64,000 nucleotides of DNA from HdN1 sp052035295 (GCA_052035295.1 JBPOHS010000002.1:33855-97854); one strand, 5' to 3'; counted from the stretch's first letter, positions 52,711-61,477 are shown. A program made the numbers and translations. The notes: generated by a model from the letters alone, not told the origin.

Positions 52711-54105
52711 TCAGACAGGAAAGACAATGTTGACCTGGAGGCCGCCAAGCTCGCGGCTCTTGTCGAGCGTTATGGTTCCGCCCAGCAATTCCAGTGCCCG
52801 TCGTACAATGGCCAATCCCAACCCGGACCCCGGCACCTCACTGTTGGTGATCCGGTAAAAACGTTCAAACACTTGGGAACGCTGATCGTCCGGAACACCG
52901 GGGCCACTGTCTTCGATTTGCAGCGAGATGGTGTCACTGTTGCGTTTTACCGTTACCTGCACGCGTCCATTGGCCGGGGAATATTTGATGGCATTGTCGA
53001 CCAGGTTGCGAAACAGGAGCGAAAGCAATTGTGGAATGGTATTCAGTGGCAATTGCGATTCTTCGCAGATTAATTCCACTATTTGTGATTTTTCCATGGC
53101 CAGCGGATAAATCGTGGCGATTTCCTCGCGCATCAAGGGCATCAGGTCGATGACCTGTTTTTCAAAACCGTGGATATCCTGTTCCAGTCGATTCAAGGCC
53201 AGCAGCTGGTTGATCAAGCGGCCGGCCCGGTCAACGCTGGCGTCAAGTTCCTGCAGCAACTGCACGCGCTCGGATTCCGTTTGTGCCTTGAGGGCGTTCT
53301 GCACATTGAGTTTCAGCACAGCGAGAGGCGTGCGCATTTCGTGAGAGGCGGTGGCGGTAAACCGTCTTTCACTGTCAAGCGATCGCCTGAGACGCGCAAG
53401 CAGGCCGTTAAGCGATTCGATAATGGGCTTGAGTTCCTGGGGCGATTTTTCCAGCGCGATCGGATCAAGATTGTCTTTGTCCCGCTGCTGTATGTATTGG
53501 TCGAGCGCCACCAACGGCTGCAAGCCACGCTGTAAGGTCCAGGCCAGCATGATCAGCAGAAGGGGTAAGGTCAACAGGGCAGGGTACAGGTAACTCAGGG
53601 CTATTTTCATGATCAGTTCTTCACGAATTTCGCTGCGCTCTCCCACGACATACGCAATGTCGTTGTCGATCAGTTTGAATATGTACCAGTCATGATTATC
53701 GAACCGAAGCTGCTGATAGCCCGGTTCCTTGGGAAATAATACCCCGTCAGGCGAATTATCGGATGCCAGAATCACCTCGTCGCCACGCAATATCTTGAAC
53801 ATGATTTTGCGTTCGTAACTGTGCCCGTAGCGCGTGCGCTCTTCATCGTCGTCGTCATCAACGGAACGGCCCGCCCAGTCGTGGGTGCTGACAATATGCG
53901 AATGGGTTTCTGTCGGGTTTGCTTCCAGGCGGCTGGCCATCGACAAGGTTGAACGTAGTACTCTTGCCGTTTTCGCCAATTCGGCATCGAACAGTTCGTC
54001 GACTTCATAATGGGCGCGATTGAAGCTGAGCCAGGTAGATGCAAATAACGCCATCATGACCAGCAACGAGACGCCGGTCAAAAGGTAGACGCGAATCGAT
54101 TTCAT
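52711..54105 (-). CDS. Sensor histidine kinase
   Basis: The 464-residue membrane kinase is the sensor of the two-component pair at the end of the hemolysin-ligase operon. It has an N-terminal membrane helix (VYLLTGVSLLVMMALFAST), a periplasmic sensing region of about 140 residues containing an acidic DDDDEER patch, a second helix (YPALLTLPLLLIMLAWTL), a HAMP-like linker, the phospho-accepting histidine in TASHEMRTPLAVLKL, and ATP-binding boxes NLVDNAIKYSP, DSGPGVPDD and GSGLGLAIVRR. This is the QseC/PmrB type. Its ATG overlaps the response regulator stop by one base. Confidence 0.93.
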   Translation of the reverse strand: MKSIRVYLLTGVSLLVMMALFASTWLSFNRAHYEVDELFDAELAKTARVLRSTLSMASRLEANPTETHSHIVSTHDWAGRSVDDDDDEERTRYGHSYERKIMFKILRGDEVILASDNSPDGVLFPKEPGYQQLRFDNHDWYIFKLIDNDIAYVVGERSEIREELIMKIALSYLYPALLTLPLLLIMLAWTLQRGLQPLVALDQYIQQRDKDNLDPIALEKSPQELKPIIESLNGLLARLRRSLDSERRFTATASHEMRTPLAVLKLNVQNALKAQTESERVQLLQELDASVDRAGRLINQLLALNRLEQDIHGFEKQVIDLMPLMREEIATIYPLAMEKSQIVELICEESQLPLNTIPQLLSLLFRNLVDNAIKYSPANGRVQVTVKRNSDTISLQIEDSGPGVPDDQRSQVFERFYRITNSEVPGSGLGLAIVRRALELLGGTITLDKSRELGGLQVNIVFPV

Positions 54106-54764
54106 CAGGCTTTTTCCACCATGTAGCCGACACCGCGTACCGTGCGGATGAGGTCGTTATAGAATTTTTTGCGTAAATGATGGATATGCACTTCGACGGC
54201 ATTGCTGGCAACGTCAGTGTCCCAGTCATAGATGGCCCGTTCCAGTTGATCGCGTGTCATGACGCGACCGGTGTTGACCAGCAACTCCTGCAACAACATG
54301 TATTCCCGTCGGGAAAGTTCTACCGCCTGGCCCTGGTATTCCACACGCATCGAGTCCGGGTGCAGGGCAATGTCCCGGTATTCGAGAATCGCCGCCGCGC
54401 GTCCGCTGCGTCGGCGCAACAGGGCACGCACCCGCGCCATGAGTTCGTTTTGATCGAAGGGTTTGACCAGATAATCGTCTGCTCCGGCATCCAGGCCGCC
54501 GATACGATCTTCGACACTGTCGCGTGCCGTTATGATGATGACGGGCGTGGTCTTGCCGCGTCGACGCAGCGTATCCAGCACCTTGGTGCCGTCGATGTCG
54601 GGCAGGCCGAGGTCAAGCAGCACCATGTCGTAGTCTTCGGTTTCAAGACAGTGCAGTGCGGCTTGACCGGTGGACATCCAGTCGACGGCATACCCTTCCA
54701 TTTTGAGGCCGGTCAACACGGCTTTTCCCAACATGGTGTCATCTTCAACAAGGAGGAGTCGCAT
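54105..54764 (-). CDS. OmpR-family response regulator, QseB/PmrA type
   Basis: The 219-residue regulator has a receiver domain with the phospho-accepting D51 (LLDLGLPDIDG), conserved Thr and Lys (ITARD, VKPFD), and a C-terminal winged helix (VELSRREYMLLQELL ... TVRGVGYMVEK). Its closest visible type is QseB/PmrA. Regulators of this type bind tandem CTTAA(G/T) hexamers five bases apart, and just such repeats lie upstream of the first gene of this operon (59214-59251), so feedback control of the whole operon is likely. Confidence 0.93.
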   Translation of the reverse strand: MRLLLVEDDTMLGKAVLTGLKMEGYAVDWMSTGQAALHCLETEDYDMVLLDLGLPDIDGTKVLDTLRRRGKTTPVIIITARDSVEDRIGGLDAGADDYLVKPFDQNELMARVRALLRRRSGRAAAILEYRDIALHPDSMRVEYQGQAVELSRREYMLLQELLVNTGRVMTRDQLERAIYDWDTDVASNAVEVHIHHLRKKFYNDLIRTVRGVGYMVEKA

Positions 54765-54784
54765 GCCGTCAACCTTTTCGCTGT

Positions 54785-55429
54785 TTATTTGAGTTTTTTG
54801 TTCACCATCTCGAGTCTGGTGTTGATGTCGGATTGACGTCCGGCATCTGCCAGTGGTCGCAGGGGGCGTTTTTCTGCCTGTTGTGCCTTGGTCAGGTATT
54901 GGCGCGCCTTTTCATATTCACCCTTGCTCAACCAATAATCTCCGTAAAAGTAATTGCTGTCGATACCTTCGGGATTGATCTTGAGCGCCTTTTCCAGCAA
55001 TTCGCGGGCTTTGTCGTCATCACCAAAGGCTATGGGCCAACCCGGCACCTGATAATACAAGCTACCCAATGAAGTATAGGCGGAACCGCCGAGCGCATCG
55101 GGGTTCATGGCGATCGATTTTTCAAACTGGGCTTTGGCGTCCTTGACCAGTCCAAGCGCTCCCAGCCCGCCTTTGGCGCCCGCCCAGGTTGACAATACGA
55201 TACCGCGCCAGATCAGTGGCTCGGCGCGTGTGGGGTTGCTGTCGGCAAGCGCTTTCAGCTGTTTGTCGAGTTTTTCGAATTCCGCCTGTTTGGATTTTTC
55301 CGGGATCGAATACTGGATTTTTGCCCACTGTTCCTGATAGCCCAACAACTCGGTATCGAAATCAGCCGCGTAAACCTGCAAGGTAAAACTCAGTAAAACA
55401 CTGCAGATGAGTGTGATCAGTCGTTTCAT
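54785..55429 (-). CDS. Exported TPR-like protein of the hemolysin-ligase operon
   Basis: The 214-residue protein has a signal peptide (MKRLITLICSVLLSFTLQVYA) and helical repeats in the mature part, such as AKAQFEKSIAMNPDALGG and ARELLEKALKINPEG, which are TPR units. It should be periplasmic. Its ATG at 55429 overlaps the short-chain dehydrogenase stop by four bases. Its role in the operon is unknown; an envelope partner for the product or for the sensor is possible. Confidence 0.85.
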   Translation of the reverse strand: MKRLITLICSVLLSFTLQVYAADFDTELLGYQEQWAKIQYSIPEKSKQAEFEKLDKQLKALADSNPTRAEPLIWRGIVLSTWAGAKGGLGALGLVKDAKAQFEKSIAMNPDALGGSAYTSLGSLYYQVPGWPIAFGDDDKARELLEKALKINPEGIDSNYFYGDYWLSKGEYEKARQYLTKAQQAEKRPLRPLADAGRQSDINTRLEMVNKKLK

Positions 55430-56322
55430 GGCTTTGCCTCCTGGGCGAGAAAACGTTGAATGATGGGCAGTTGTTTTTTCAGGGCGTTGTCGACCAGGCG
55501 GGTGAACAAACTGTTCAGCACGACGAACAGTTTTTCCGGCCAGCCAATGGATAAGCGGACTCGCTCGCTCTGCATGGATTTGACGACACAATCAGCCACA
55601 AGCTCCGGTGTATCCATGGCGTTGCCCAGTGCCTTGTTCATTTCCACCACGCTGGCGGCGTTCATGTCTGTAGCAGTGGCGCGGGGTGCCACATAGACGA
55701 CCTTGACACTGGAATTCGCCAATTCCCGGCGTAACGCTTCGGTGTAGCCGCGCAAACCAAACTTGCTCGCGCAATACACGGCAAAGCCCGGATAGCCGAT
55801 ACTGCCAAACGTCGAGCCAATGTTGACGATCATGCCTTCCGGGCGCGTGAGAAGATTGGGGAGCAAGGCCTGGGTCAACAGGATGGTTCCGGTCAGATTG
55901 ATGTCAATCAGTGCGCGCGTTTGTTCGGCGCGGGTGTGGTCACACGCTGAAAACAAATTGCTGCCGGCACAGTTGACCACAATGTCAATGTCAGGGTGGC
56001 ATTGCGCAATCGCCACCATTTGCGCATCGGCCTGTTCTGATCCCAAGGCCAACGAAACGGTGGAGTGGTGTGCACCGTTGCCTGACGTGCCATTGGCACG
56101 CGCCCCCTTTTCTGGTGTGCTATTTTCGGGTGCTTTATTTGCGGGTGCTTTATTTTCGGGCGTGGCCGCGCCGGCCAGTGAGTTTGCCAGCGTTTGCAGT
56201 TTTGCCTGGTCCCGGCCTGCCAACACCAGACTTGCGCCTTGTGCGGCAAGGGCATGGGCGATCGCGTGACCGATGCCGCCCGTGGCACCGGTCAGGAGTA
56301 TTTTCTTGTTATGCAGCTGCAT
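55426..56322 (-). CDS. Short-chain dehydrogenase/reductase
   Basis: The 298-residue enzyme is a classical NAD(P)-dependent short-chain dehydrogenase. The cofactor motif TGATGGIGHAIA is near residue 12, the NCAG-type motif reads VNCAGSN, and the catalytic pair is Y in YCASKFG with the serine in NIGSTFGS upstream. Between strands 3 and 4 lies an odd low-complexity insert of about 35 residues made of repeats rich in Asn, Ala, Pro and Glu (15-bp DNA units at 56116-56160). It starts 14 bases inside the diiron-protein gene and probably reduces or oxidises an acyl-derived intermediate. Confidence 0.9.
   Translation of the reverse strand: MQLHNKKILLTGATGGIGHAIAHALAAQGASLVLAGRDQAKLQTLANSLAGAATPENKAPANKAPENSTPEKGARANGTSGNGAHHSTVSLALGSEQADAQMVAIAQCHPDIDIVVNCAGSNLFSACDHTRAEQTRALIDINLTGTILLTQALLPNLLTRPEGMIVNIGSTFGSIGYPGFAVYCASKFGLRGYTEALRRELANSSVKVVYVAPRATATDMNAASVVEMNKALGNAMDTPELVADCVVKSMQSERVRLSIGWPEKLFVVLNSLFTRLVDNALKKQLPIIQRFLAQEAKP
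56116..56160. repeat. 15-bp repeat inside the dehydrogenase gene
   Basis: Three 15-base units, TGTGCTATTTTCGGG, TGCTTTATTTGCGGG and TGCTTTATTTTCGGG, follow each other on the plus strand and keep the reverse reading frame, adding five-residue units (PENKA, PANKA, PENST) to a surface loop of the dehydrogenase. Confidence 0.85.
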
Positions 56323-56995
56323 GATGAAGATCTCCAGCGTGGGCAGGAAGCACCGGAATACTGCGCAGCATGTCACCATACAGCCGGTAGACGACGTTGG
56401 CCGCGTGAATGATGTCCTTTTGATCTTGCGGGTCGTCAATCGCATTCATCAAGCTTTCAAAGAACTGGAAATGATCCAGGTCGAGATGACCGTGCGAGAA
56501 CAGGTAGGAAAACGCTTGTTCCGGCAGATCCAGCTTGGTTTGTACGATACGGCCCATTTGTGTCGCCAGTTTGATACTGGTGCCTTCCAGCACCATCACC
56601 ATGCCAAAAAAGGCCGCAGGGTTGCCCCGGTTGATCTGGTCATAGAGGAAGGCCACCATCAATTCAATGCCGAGGCAGGGCGTGTTGTTGCGTACTGTTT
56701 CCTTGTCGCCGCCAGTAACTTCGATATCATTGAGTATCCACTCGTCGTGGCCATATTCTTCTTCGATATATTCCACCAGGGCTTTGCGCACATGTTCAAG
56801 CCGTGCAGGAAGCCGCGCGCCACAGGCCATCATCAGGGGCACCGTATGTCTGACGTGATGAAATGCCTGCTCCAGAAAATAGCGGTAGCCTTCAATATCA
56901 AAGCGACCTTCGAGCACTGCTGGAATGACCGGAGCGCTCAATACATGTTGACGGGCAGCATCGGTTTCTTGTTGCAATCTGTCAAAGAATGGCAT
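56309..56995 (-). CDS. Heme-oxygenase-like diiron oxygenase
   Basis: The 228-residue protein is an iron-containing redox enzyme of the heme-oxygenase-like, TenA/PqqC-related fold. Candidate metal ligands fall in the places seen in heme-oxygenase-like diiron oxygenases such as the alkene-forming UndA: E80 and H83 (EEEYGHDEW), E137 (VLEGTS), and H168, H170, D174 and H175 (SHGHLDLDHF). E42 and H46 are further candidates. Such enzymes break C-C or oxidise C-H bonds of fatty acids or amino acids. Context with an acyl ligase and a dehydrogenase fits a lipid substrate. No cofactor or product can be fixed from sequence. Overlap with both neighbours is 14 bases. Confidence 0.85.
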   Translation of the reverse strand: MPFFDRLQQETDAARQHVLSAPVIPAVLEGRFDIEGYRYFLEQAFHHVRHTVPLMMACGARLPARLEHVRKALVEYIEEEYGHDEWILNDIEVTGGDKETVRNNTPCLGIELMVAFLYDQINRGNPAAFFGMVMVLEGTSIKLATQMGRIVQTKLDLPEQAFSYLFSHGHLDLDHFQFFESLMNAIDDPQDQKDIIHAANVVYRLYGDMLRSIPVLPAHAGDLHHAAA

Positions 56996-58517
56996 GTTGT
57001 TTCTCCACGGAAAAATGAGCTTGTTCAATGTCGGTTGAAAATGTTTTTTCTATCACGACACGACGCAGGCGACCGTTGGCCGTTGCCATGTCATTGTCAG
57101 TAGTGAACGGGAAAGGTGACATCACAATGTGCCCGATGCGTGCGTAATCCGGCAGCGATTGATTGCAATGTTCGACAGCAGCGTCGACGTCCTGTTGCGT
57201 GAATCCGTTGCGGGCAACGATGATGGCCACATTCTGCGGCAGGGCTTCACCGAAGACGGATACCTGCCGAATCGGCAGATGGCGCAGCAATTCTGCTTCC
57301 ACCCACTCAGGGTTGACGTTGCGGCCGAATGCGGTGATGAACATGTTTTTCTTGCGCCCGCTCACGTGCAGATAGCCTTCGTCATCGAAAAAACCAATGT
57401 CGCCGGTGGCGATTTCTGCACTGTCAGCAAGATCGGGTTCATTCAGGTAACCAGACATTACAGTACCTTTCACCATGATTTCGCCGTCGTCGGCAAGCCG
57501 GATCGTGCTGTGGGATAACGGGCGTCCTGTACTGCCAGGGCGGTTGTTGCCGGGAAGATTCAGTGTCACGACGGAGCCACACTCGGAAAGCCCGTAGCCT
57601 TCATACACTGGCAAACCCAGTGTTTTTGCCTTGTCGATCAGGCTGCAGGCGACCTTGCCGCCACCCACCGCGATAAAGCGGAATGCATCGCCAACGGTCA
57701 GGCCACGTTCCCCCAGGCTGACCAGCGCCAGCAAGAGTTGCGGCACCAATATGGTTGCCTGTGGTTTCACTTTCTGGATTTCACCCAGCAGCAGAAACGG
57801 GTTGAATTGTTCTGGGGAGGAGAGACCCAGTTGAGCCATGCCCCGCACATGAATAGTGACGCCCTGCAGCAGCGGAGCATAAATTCCCGCGACATTTTCG
57901 AGCAGCGTCGCATAGGGCAACACGCCAAGATGCGAGGTGATTTCCAAGGGGGCAAGCGCGGCGGCAATCGACTGTGCCGTGCGTTCCAGCATGTCCAGGG
58001 AAAGGCGCACACCTTTGGCGTTGCCCGTGCTACCTGAGGTGAAGGTGACTTTTTCGTAATGCTTGATGTCAGCCGCCGGCACTCCGCCCGCAAGCGGGGC
58101 AGCTCTCACAGCGCAAACGTTGAACTCGGGGAGAAGCGGCACGGCCTTGGCGTTCTCCTTTTCCTTCCCGTCGTTGTCGTGAAAGGTAACGGTCGCCAGC
58201 GCCCCTGCCGTACCGATCAGCGTGTCGATGGCTGCTTCCTGTAAGACGTGCTTGATCTGGGCCATTGAGAAAAACGCGGGTATCGGCACCACCCGCACGG
58301 GCAGCCCCAGCAAAGCCAGGTCACAGAGGATCCACGCAAGACTGTTGTCACCAACAATTGCGACGGAACGGGAGTTCATCGCCCGAATCTGGTCGCGCAG
58401 GCAGGTGACAGCCGCCGTTATTTCGCTTGCAGATACCGAGCGCGCGCCGTCATCCAGCAGAACGGCGTCCGGGTGTTGATGGGCACGCAATGCCAAACAA
58501 TCAAGCAGCAAGGACAT
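56982..58517 (-). CDS. AMP-binding acyl ligase
   Basis: The 511-residue protein is an adenylate-forming enzyme of the acyl-CoA synthetase superfamily. The ATP loop TSGSTGNAKG, the YGLSECGS motif and the hinge region TGDIGFFDDEGYLHVSGRKK (core given) are intact. At the C-terminus the position of the usual catalytic lysine (in a GK motif) reads NGRLRR, so an Arg replaces it, which could weaken adenylation. The ATG at 58517 overlaps the hemolysin-family gene by 17 bases. It probably activates a fatty or other carboxylic acid for the enzymes encoded next to it. Confidence 0.88.
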   Translation of the reverse strand: MSLLLDCLALRAHQHPDAVLLDDGARSVSASEITAAVTCLRDQIRAMNSRSVAIVGDNSLAWILCDLALLGLPVRVVPIPAFFSMAQIKHVLQEAAIDTLIGTAGALATVTFHDNDGKEKENAKAVPLLPEFNVCAVRAAPLAGGVPAADIKHYEKVTFTSGSTGNAKGVRLSLDMLERTAQSIAAALAPLEITSHLGVLPYATLLENVAGIYAPLLQGVTIHVRGMAQLGLSSPEQFNPFLLLGEIQKVKPQATILVPQLLLALVSLGERGLTVGDAFRFIAVGGGKVACSLIDKAKTLGLPVYEGYGLSECGSVVTLNLPGNNRPGSTGRPLSHSTIRLADDGEIMVKGTVMSGYLNEPDLADSAEIATGDIGFFDDEGYLHVSGRKKNMFITAFGRNVNPEWVEAELLRHLPIRQVSVFGEALPQNVAIIVARNGFTQQDVDAAVEHCNQSLPDYARIGHIVMSPFPFTTDNDMATANGRLRRVVIEKTFSTDIEQAHFSVEKQHAIL

Positions 58518-59163
58518 TGGCCACCTCCACACGGGTGTAATTGGCGCGGTCCAGAATGCCGCTACGTATGGCAAGGTCGTTACCTTTGGCTACGCTGCCG
58601 ATCAATACCTGAGGGTTTTTGTCGTAGTAGGTTCCCCAGCCTGCGCCACCCCCTGGAATTTTCGCTGCCAGTGCGGGAGCTACTGCAATGGGGTCCATGC
58701 CCAGTCTGTGAAAAATATTGATCACGCCGGTGATGCCTGTGCATGCCAACCATTTGAAATCCCACGCGACCAGTAGATCGGTGAGGGCGGCGAACAGGTA
58801 GCGACCGTAGCCGGGTTTGACGGCTGCGAGGTTACCCACTTCAACGACACCTGTGCGCTGAGCGTTCTCGCCGGTAAATGATGCAATCACCTGTTCCACG
58901 GGGACATTCAGGTAATGTTCGAGAAAGAGCGGTTCCAGATGGGCAGCACGAATCCCGGCAATGGCCAGTATTTCGCCTGCATCGGTTTCCAGAGCGACCA
59001 GCAGCGGCATGAAATGGTGAATGTGTGCGCCATGCGCCGCATGGAAACGGGCGGCGATAAAGGATTCGACACGCTTCCGTCCACTGTGCCAGGGAAAGTA
59101 GCCCTTGATGTGGCAGGCCACGCCCTCGACATTGAGACTTGCATAGCAGTGTTCGTACGTCAT
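58501..59163 (-). CDS. Thermostable hemolysin (delta-VPH) family protein
   Basis: The 220-residue protein matches the thermostable hemolysin family named after the Vibrio delta-VPH protein. It has no signal peptide, which argues against a secreted toxin. Segments such as GVVEVGNLAAVKPGYGRYLF and LACTGITGVINIFHRLGM resemble an acyltransferase-like (GNAT or autoinducer-synthase-like) core, and I suspect it transfers an acyl group. It is the first gene of the overlapping operon with a ligase, diiron oxygenase and dehydrogenase. The ATG at 59163 is chosen over a GTG at 59172; the ribosome site is weak. Confidence 0.82.
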   Translation of the reverse strand: MTYEHCYASLNVEGVACHIKGYFPWHSGRKRVESFIAARFHAAHGAHIHHFMPLLVALETDAGEILAIAGIRAAHLEPLFLEHYLNVPVEQVIASFTGENAQRTGVVEVGNLAAVKPGYGRYLFAALTDLLVAWDFKWLACTGITGVINIFHRLGMDPIAVAPALAAKIPGGGAGWGTYYDKNPQVLIGSVAKGNDLAIRSGILDRANYTRVEVANVLAA

Positions 59164-59213
59164 GGACTTCACTCACTTCACCAAGGTTATGAGCCTAAGG
59201 TTAAGGGGTGAGT

Positions 59214-59251
59214 CTTAAGTCGCTCTTAATCAAGCTTAAGGAAGGCTTAAG
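59214..59251. promoter_or_regulatory. Four phased CTTAA(G/T) repeats, PmrA/QseB-type box
   Basis: CTTAAG at 59214-59219, CTTAAT at 59225-59230, CTTAAG at 59235-59240 and CTTAAG at 59246-59251 are separated by five, four and five bases, so they recur about once per helical turn. A further GTTAAG lies at 59200-59205. The known PmrA box is two (C/T)TTAA(G/T) hexamers five bases apart. The array is 50-90 bases upstream of the hemolysin-family start, whose operon ends with a QseB/PmrA-type regulator. Confidence 0.75.
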
Positions 59252-59279
59252 TGCCTGAAATAGCGGGGAGGGAGAGCGG

Positions 59280-59314
59280 GAGCACGCAGGCCTGCTCACA
59301 GGACATGCGTGCTC
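59280..59314. terminator. Inverted repeat after the acyltransferase gene
   Basis: GAGCACGCA (59280-59288) and TGCGTGCTC (59306-59314) are exact reverse complements with a 17-base loop. It lies just after the acyltransferase stop (59328, reverse strand) and before the regulated promoter of the next operon. There is no U-tract. It may help end the upstream transcript. Confidence 0.35.
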
Positions 59315-59327
59315 TAGGCAGGCGTGT

Positions 59328-61328
59328 CTACCGTGCTACAGCGACCTGTGGCGGTTCTTTGTTCAGCAGTGGGTCAATGTATGTTGCCTTTTCGCGTGTA
59401 ACGCTTGCCCTGATGTGCAATTCGTCACGGTAAAGAGGAATACCGGCAACCACATAGGTGCACTGGTTGTTTACGCAAAGGGTGTCGAAGGGATCGATGA
59501 CCGAGATTCCCACGTCTGCGGCAAATTGCTGCAAGCGCTTGCCTTGTGGCTGTTGAAGGAATTCAATCTCGCCCCGATCAAACCAGCGATCCCCGGTCAA
59601 CGCGACCGGATTGCCAGTGAGAAAGCCGATACGCACATCGCGCACCAGTTGCGTCGGATCCAGTGCCAGCGAATGCGGCGCCATGGAAATAAAATAGATT
59701 TCCTTGCCGAGCGATTTCAGACGGGCCAGATCAGCCTTGAAGGTCTCGCCGATTTTGCGGTAAACGCCTTCCGAGAACACGGTTTGCCAACTCGCTGAAA
59801 ACACGATGCGTTTGTATTCGGGGGCGGCGGCCAGTGCGATGACCGCGTCATAATAGGTATCGCATTGTTTGCCGGCGCTGTTGATGCCCTTGCCTCCGGG
59901 CACCGGGCGACAGCCGGGGCGGGCGGCAAACGTCGCAGAAAAATCCGGCAGCGCCGACGCGTTCGCGTACAGATGCTCGACACGTGAAAAATAGTGCGCC
60001 ATCAGGCTATCACCCAAAAACAGCACTTTGTCATCCGATTGACCTTTGAAGCTGACATCGCTGATGTCCAGCACGCCATTGCTGAACCCGGGCTCGCGGG
60101 AATCACGATCCAGGCGCGCCTCTGAAATGGCTGCTGTGTCGACAGCGATCTGGCGGCTCTTGATGCCTTCCATCATGTAGGTTGCCAATCCTGCGGCAGC
60201 GATCACCACCATGGCGGCAGAAAGCGTAACGGTGAGGTTGCGGGTGTTTGATGTACTGCGGACGCGCTTTTCGATCACGGTATATGTCAGCCAGGCCAGC
60301 ACGACCGATGCGACGACAGCCCCCGCGCGAATTTTCCAGCTGGGATCGCCGGCTTCGATGATGCGGGGGAAGGCCAGCAGCGGCCAGTGCCAGAGATAGA
60401 GGGGATAGCTGATCAATCCAATCCACACCATGGCCTTGTGGGACAACACATATTTGTTCAACCAGGCTTGTTCGCCGGCGGCAATCATGAGGACTGCGCC
60501 AAGCACCGGCAGCAGCGCCCAGTACCCGGGAAACTGGCTTTCCTTGTTTAGAAGAAAAACGCCGGCAGCCAACAATGCGGCACCGATGGTCGATTGCAGG
60601 TTGGAAATCACCGGGTTTGTGGCGGTGGCCTTGCCTGCCGCGTGGGCGGCTTTTTTCTGCAAGCTGTAATACGCAAGCGCTGCGCCGGCCAGAAGTTCCC
60701 AGAACCGGGTCAGGGGAGAGTAGAACGTGGCAACCATATCGGTACGGATAAGGTACAAATTGAACAGGAAGGACGCGATCGCCAACGCCAGTGTCACGGC
60801 GAGGAAATTGATTTTTCGTTTCCAGGCGAACCAGAGCAGCAGGGGCCAGATCATGTAAAACTGTTCTTCAATCCCCAAAGACCACAGATGTAAAAGGGGT
60901 TTTAGTTCCGCTGCATTGTCAAAATATCCTGCACCGCTCCACAGCACGAGGTTGGAAACAAATCCGGCCCCACCGGCCAATTCCTTGCCGAATTGTTCAT
61001 ATTCATCAGAGAGCAGCGAGTGCCAGCCAAACGCCAGACAACTCAACAGTACTACGATCAATGCCGGAAAAATGCGGCGAACGCGGCGCGCATAGAAATC
61101 GACAAAGCTGAATTTTTCCTTGTTCAAACTGCCGAAAATGATCGATGAAATCAGAAAACCCGAGATGACAAAGAAGATATCGACACCCACATACCCCCCC
61201 TCAAGCTGGCGGGGAAAGGCGTGAAAAAGCACGACCGAAGAGACTGCAATGGCGCGCAGGCCATCGATGTCGGCGCGCCATTTGGGATGTTCAGAGGATG
61301 CATGCGTGGACGGGTTGGGAATGGACAT
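59328..61328 (-). CDS. OafA/YrhL-type acyltransferase with SGNH domain
   Basis: The 666-residue membrane protein acylates a surface polysaccharide or peptidoglycan. Residues 1 to about 390 are the acyltransferase-3 membrane domain with about ten helices, beginning WRADIDGLRAIAVSSVVLFH, where the conserved His acts in acyl transfer. The C-terminal periplasmic SGNH-hydrolase-like domain has the GDS nucleophile motif in VLFLGDSLMAHY and the closing DELH. This fused form is common for O-antigen acetylases. It stands alone in reverse orientation, upstream of the regulated operon. Confidence 0.92.
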   Translation of the reverse strand: MSIPNPSTHASSEHPKWRADIDGLRAIAVSSVVLFHAFPRQLEGGYVGVDIFFVISGFLISSIIFGSLNKEKFSFVDFYARRVRRIFPALIVVLLSCLAFGWHSLLSDEYEQFGKELAGGAGFVSNLVLWSGAGYFDNAAELKPLLHLWSLGIEEQFYMIWPLLLWFAWKRKINFLAVTLALAIASFLFNLYLIRTDMVATFYSPLTRFWELLAGAALAYYSLQKKAAHAAGKATATNPVISNLQSTIGAALLAAGVFLLNKESQFPGYWALLPVLGAVLMIAAGEQAWLNKYVLSHKAMVWIGLISYPLYLWHWPLLAFPRIIEAGDPSWKIRAGAVVASVVLAWLTYTVIEKRVRSTSNTRNLTVTLSAAMVVIAAAGLATYMMEGIKSRQIAVDTAAISEARLDRDSREPGFSNGVLDISDVSFKGQSDDKVLFLGDSLMAHYFSRVEHLYANASALPDFSATFAARPGCRPVPGGKGINSAGKQCDTYYDAVIALAAAPEYKRIVFSASWQTVFSEGVYRKIGETFKADLARLKSLGKEIYFISMAPHSLALDPTQLVRDVRIGFLTGNPVALTGDRWFDRGEIEFLQQPQGKRLQQFAADVGISVIDPFDTLCVNNQCTYVVAGIPLYRDELHIRASVTREKATYIDPLLNKEPPQVAVAR

Positions 61329-61477
61329 GACAACAGGCTTTCCGTGAATTCAGGGCGCGGGCATCCTATCGGCATCAATTGGATAAGTAAACCGCAGCGG
61401 CAGTGATAGTAGTCAACCGGCGGATTGTCACAGAATTGTCACGGCTTTGCTGTGTTTTTCTGTAAATCCGGAACACA

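Noticed and set aside
58501..59163. Calling the hemolysin-family protein a secreted toxin
   Set aside because: There is no signal peptide, and it is the first gene of a metabolic-looking operon, so a virulence label is not supported.
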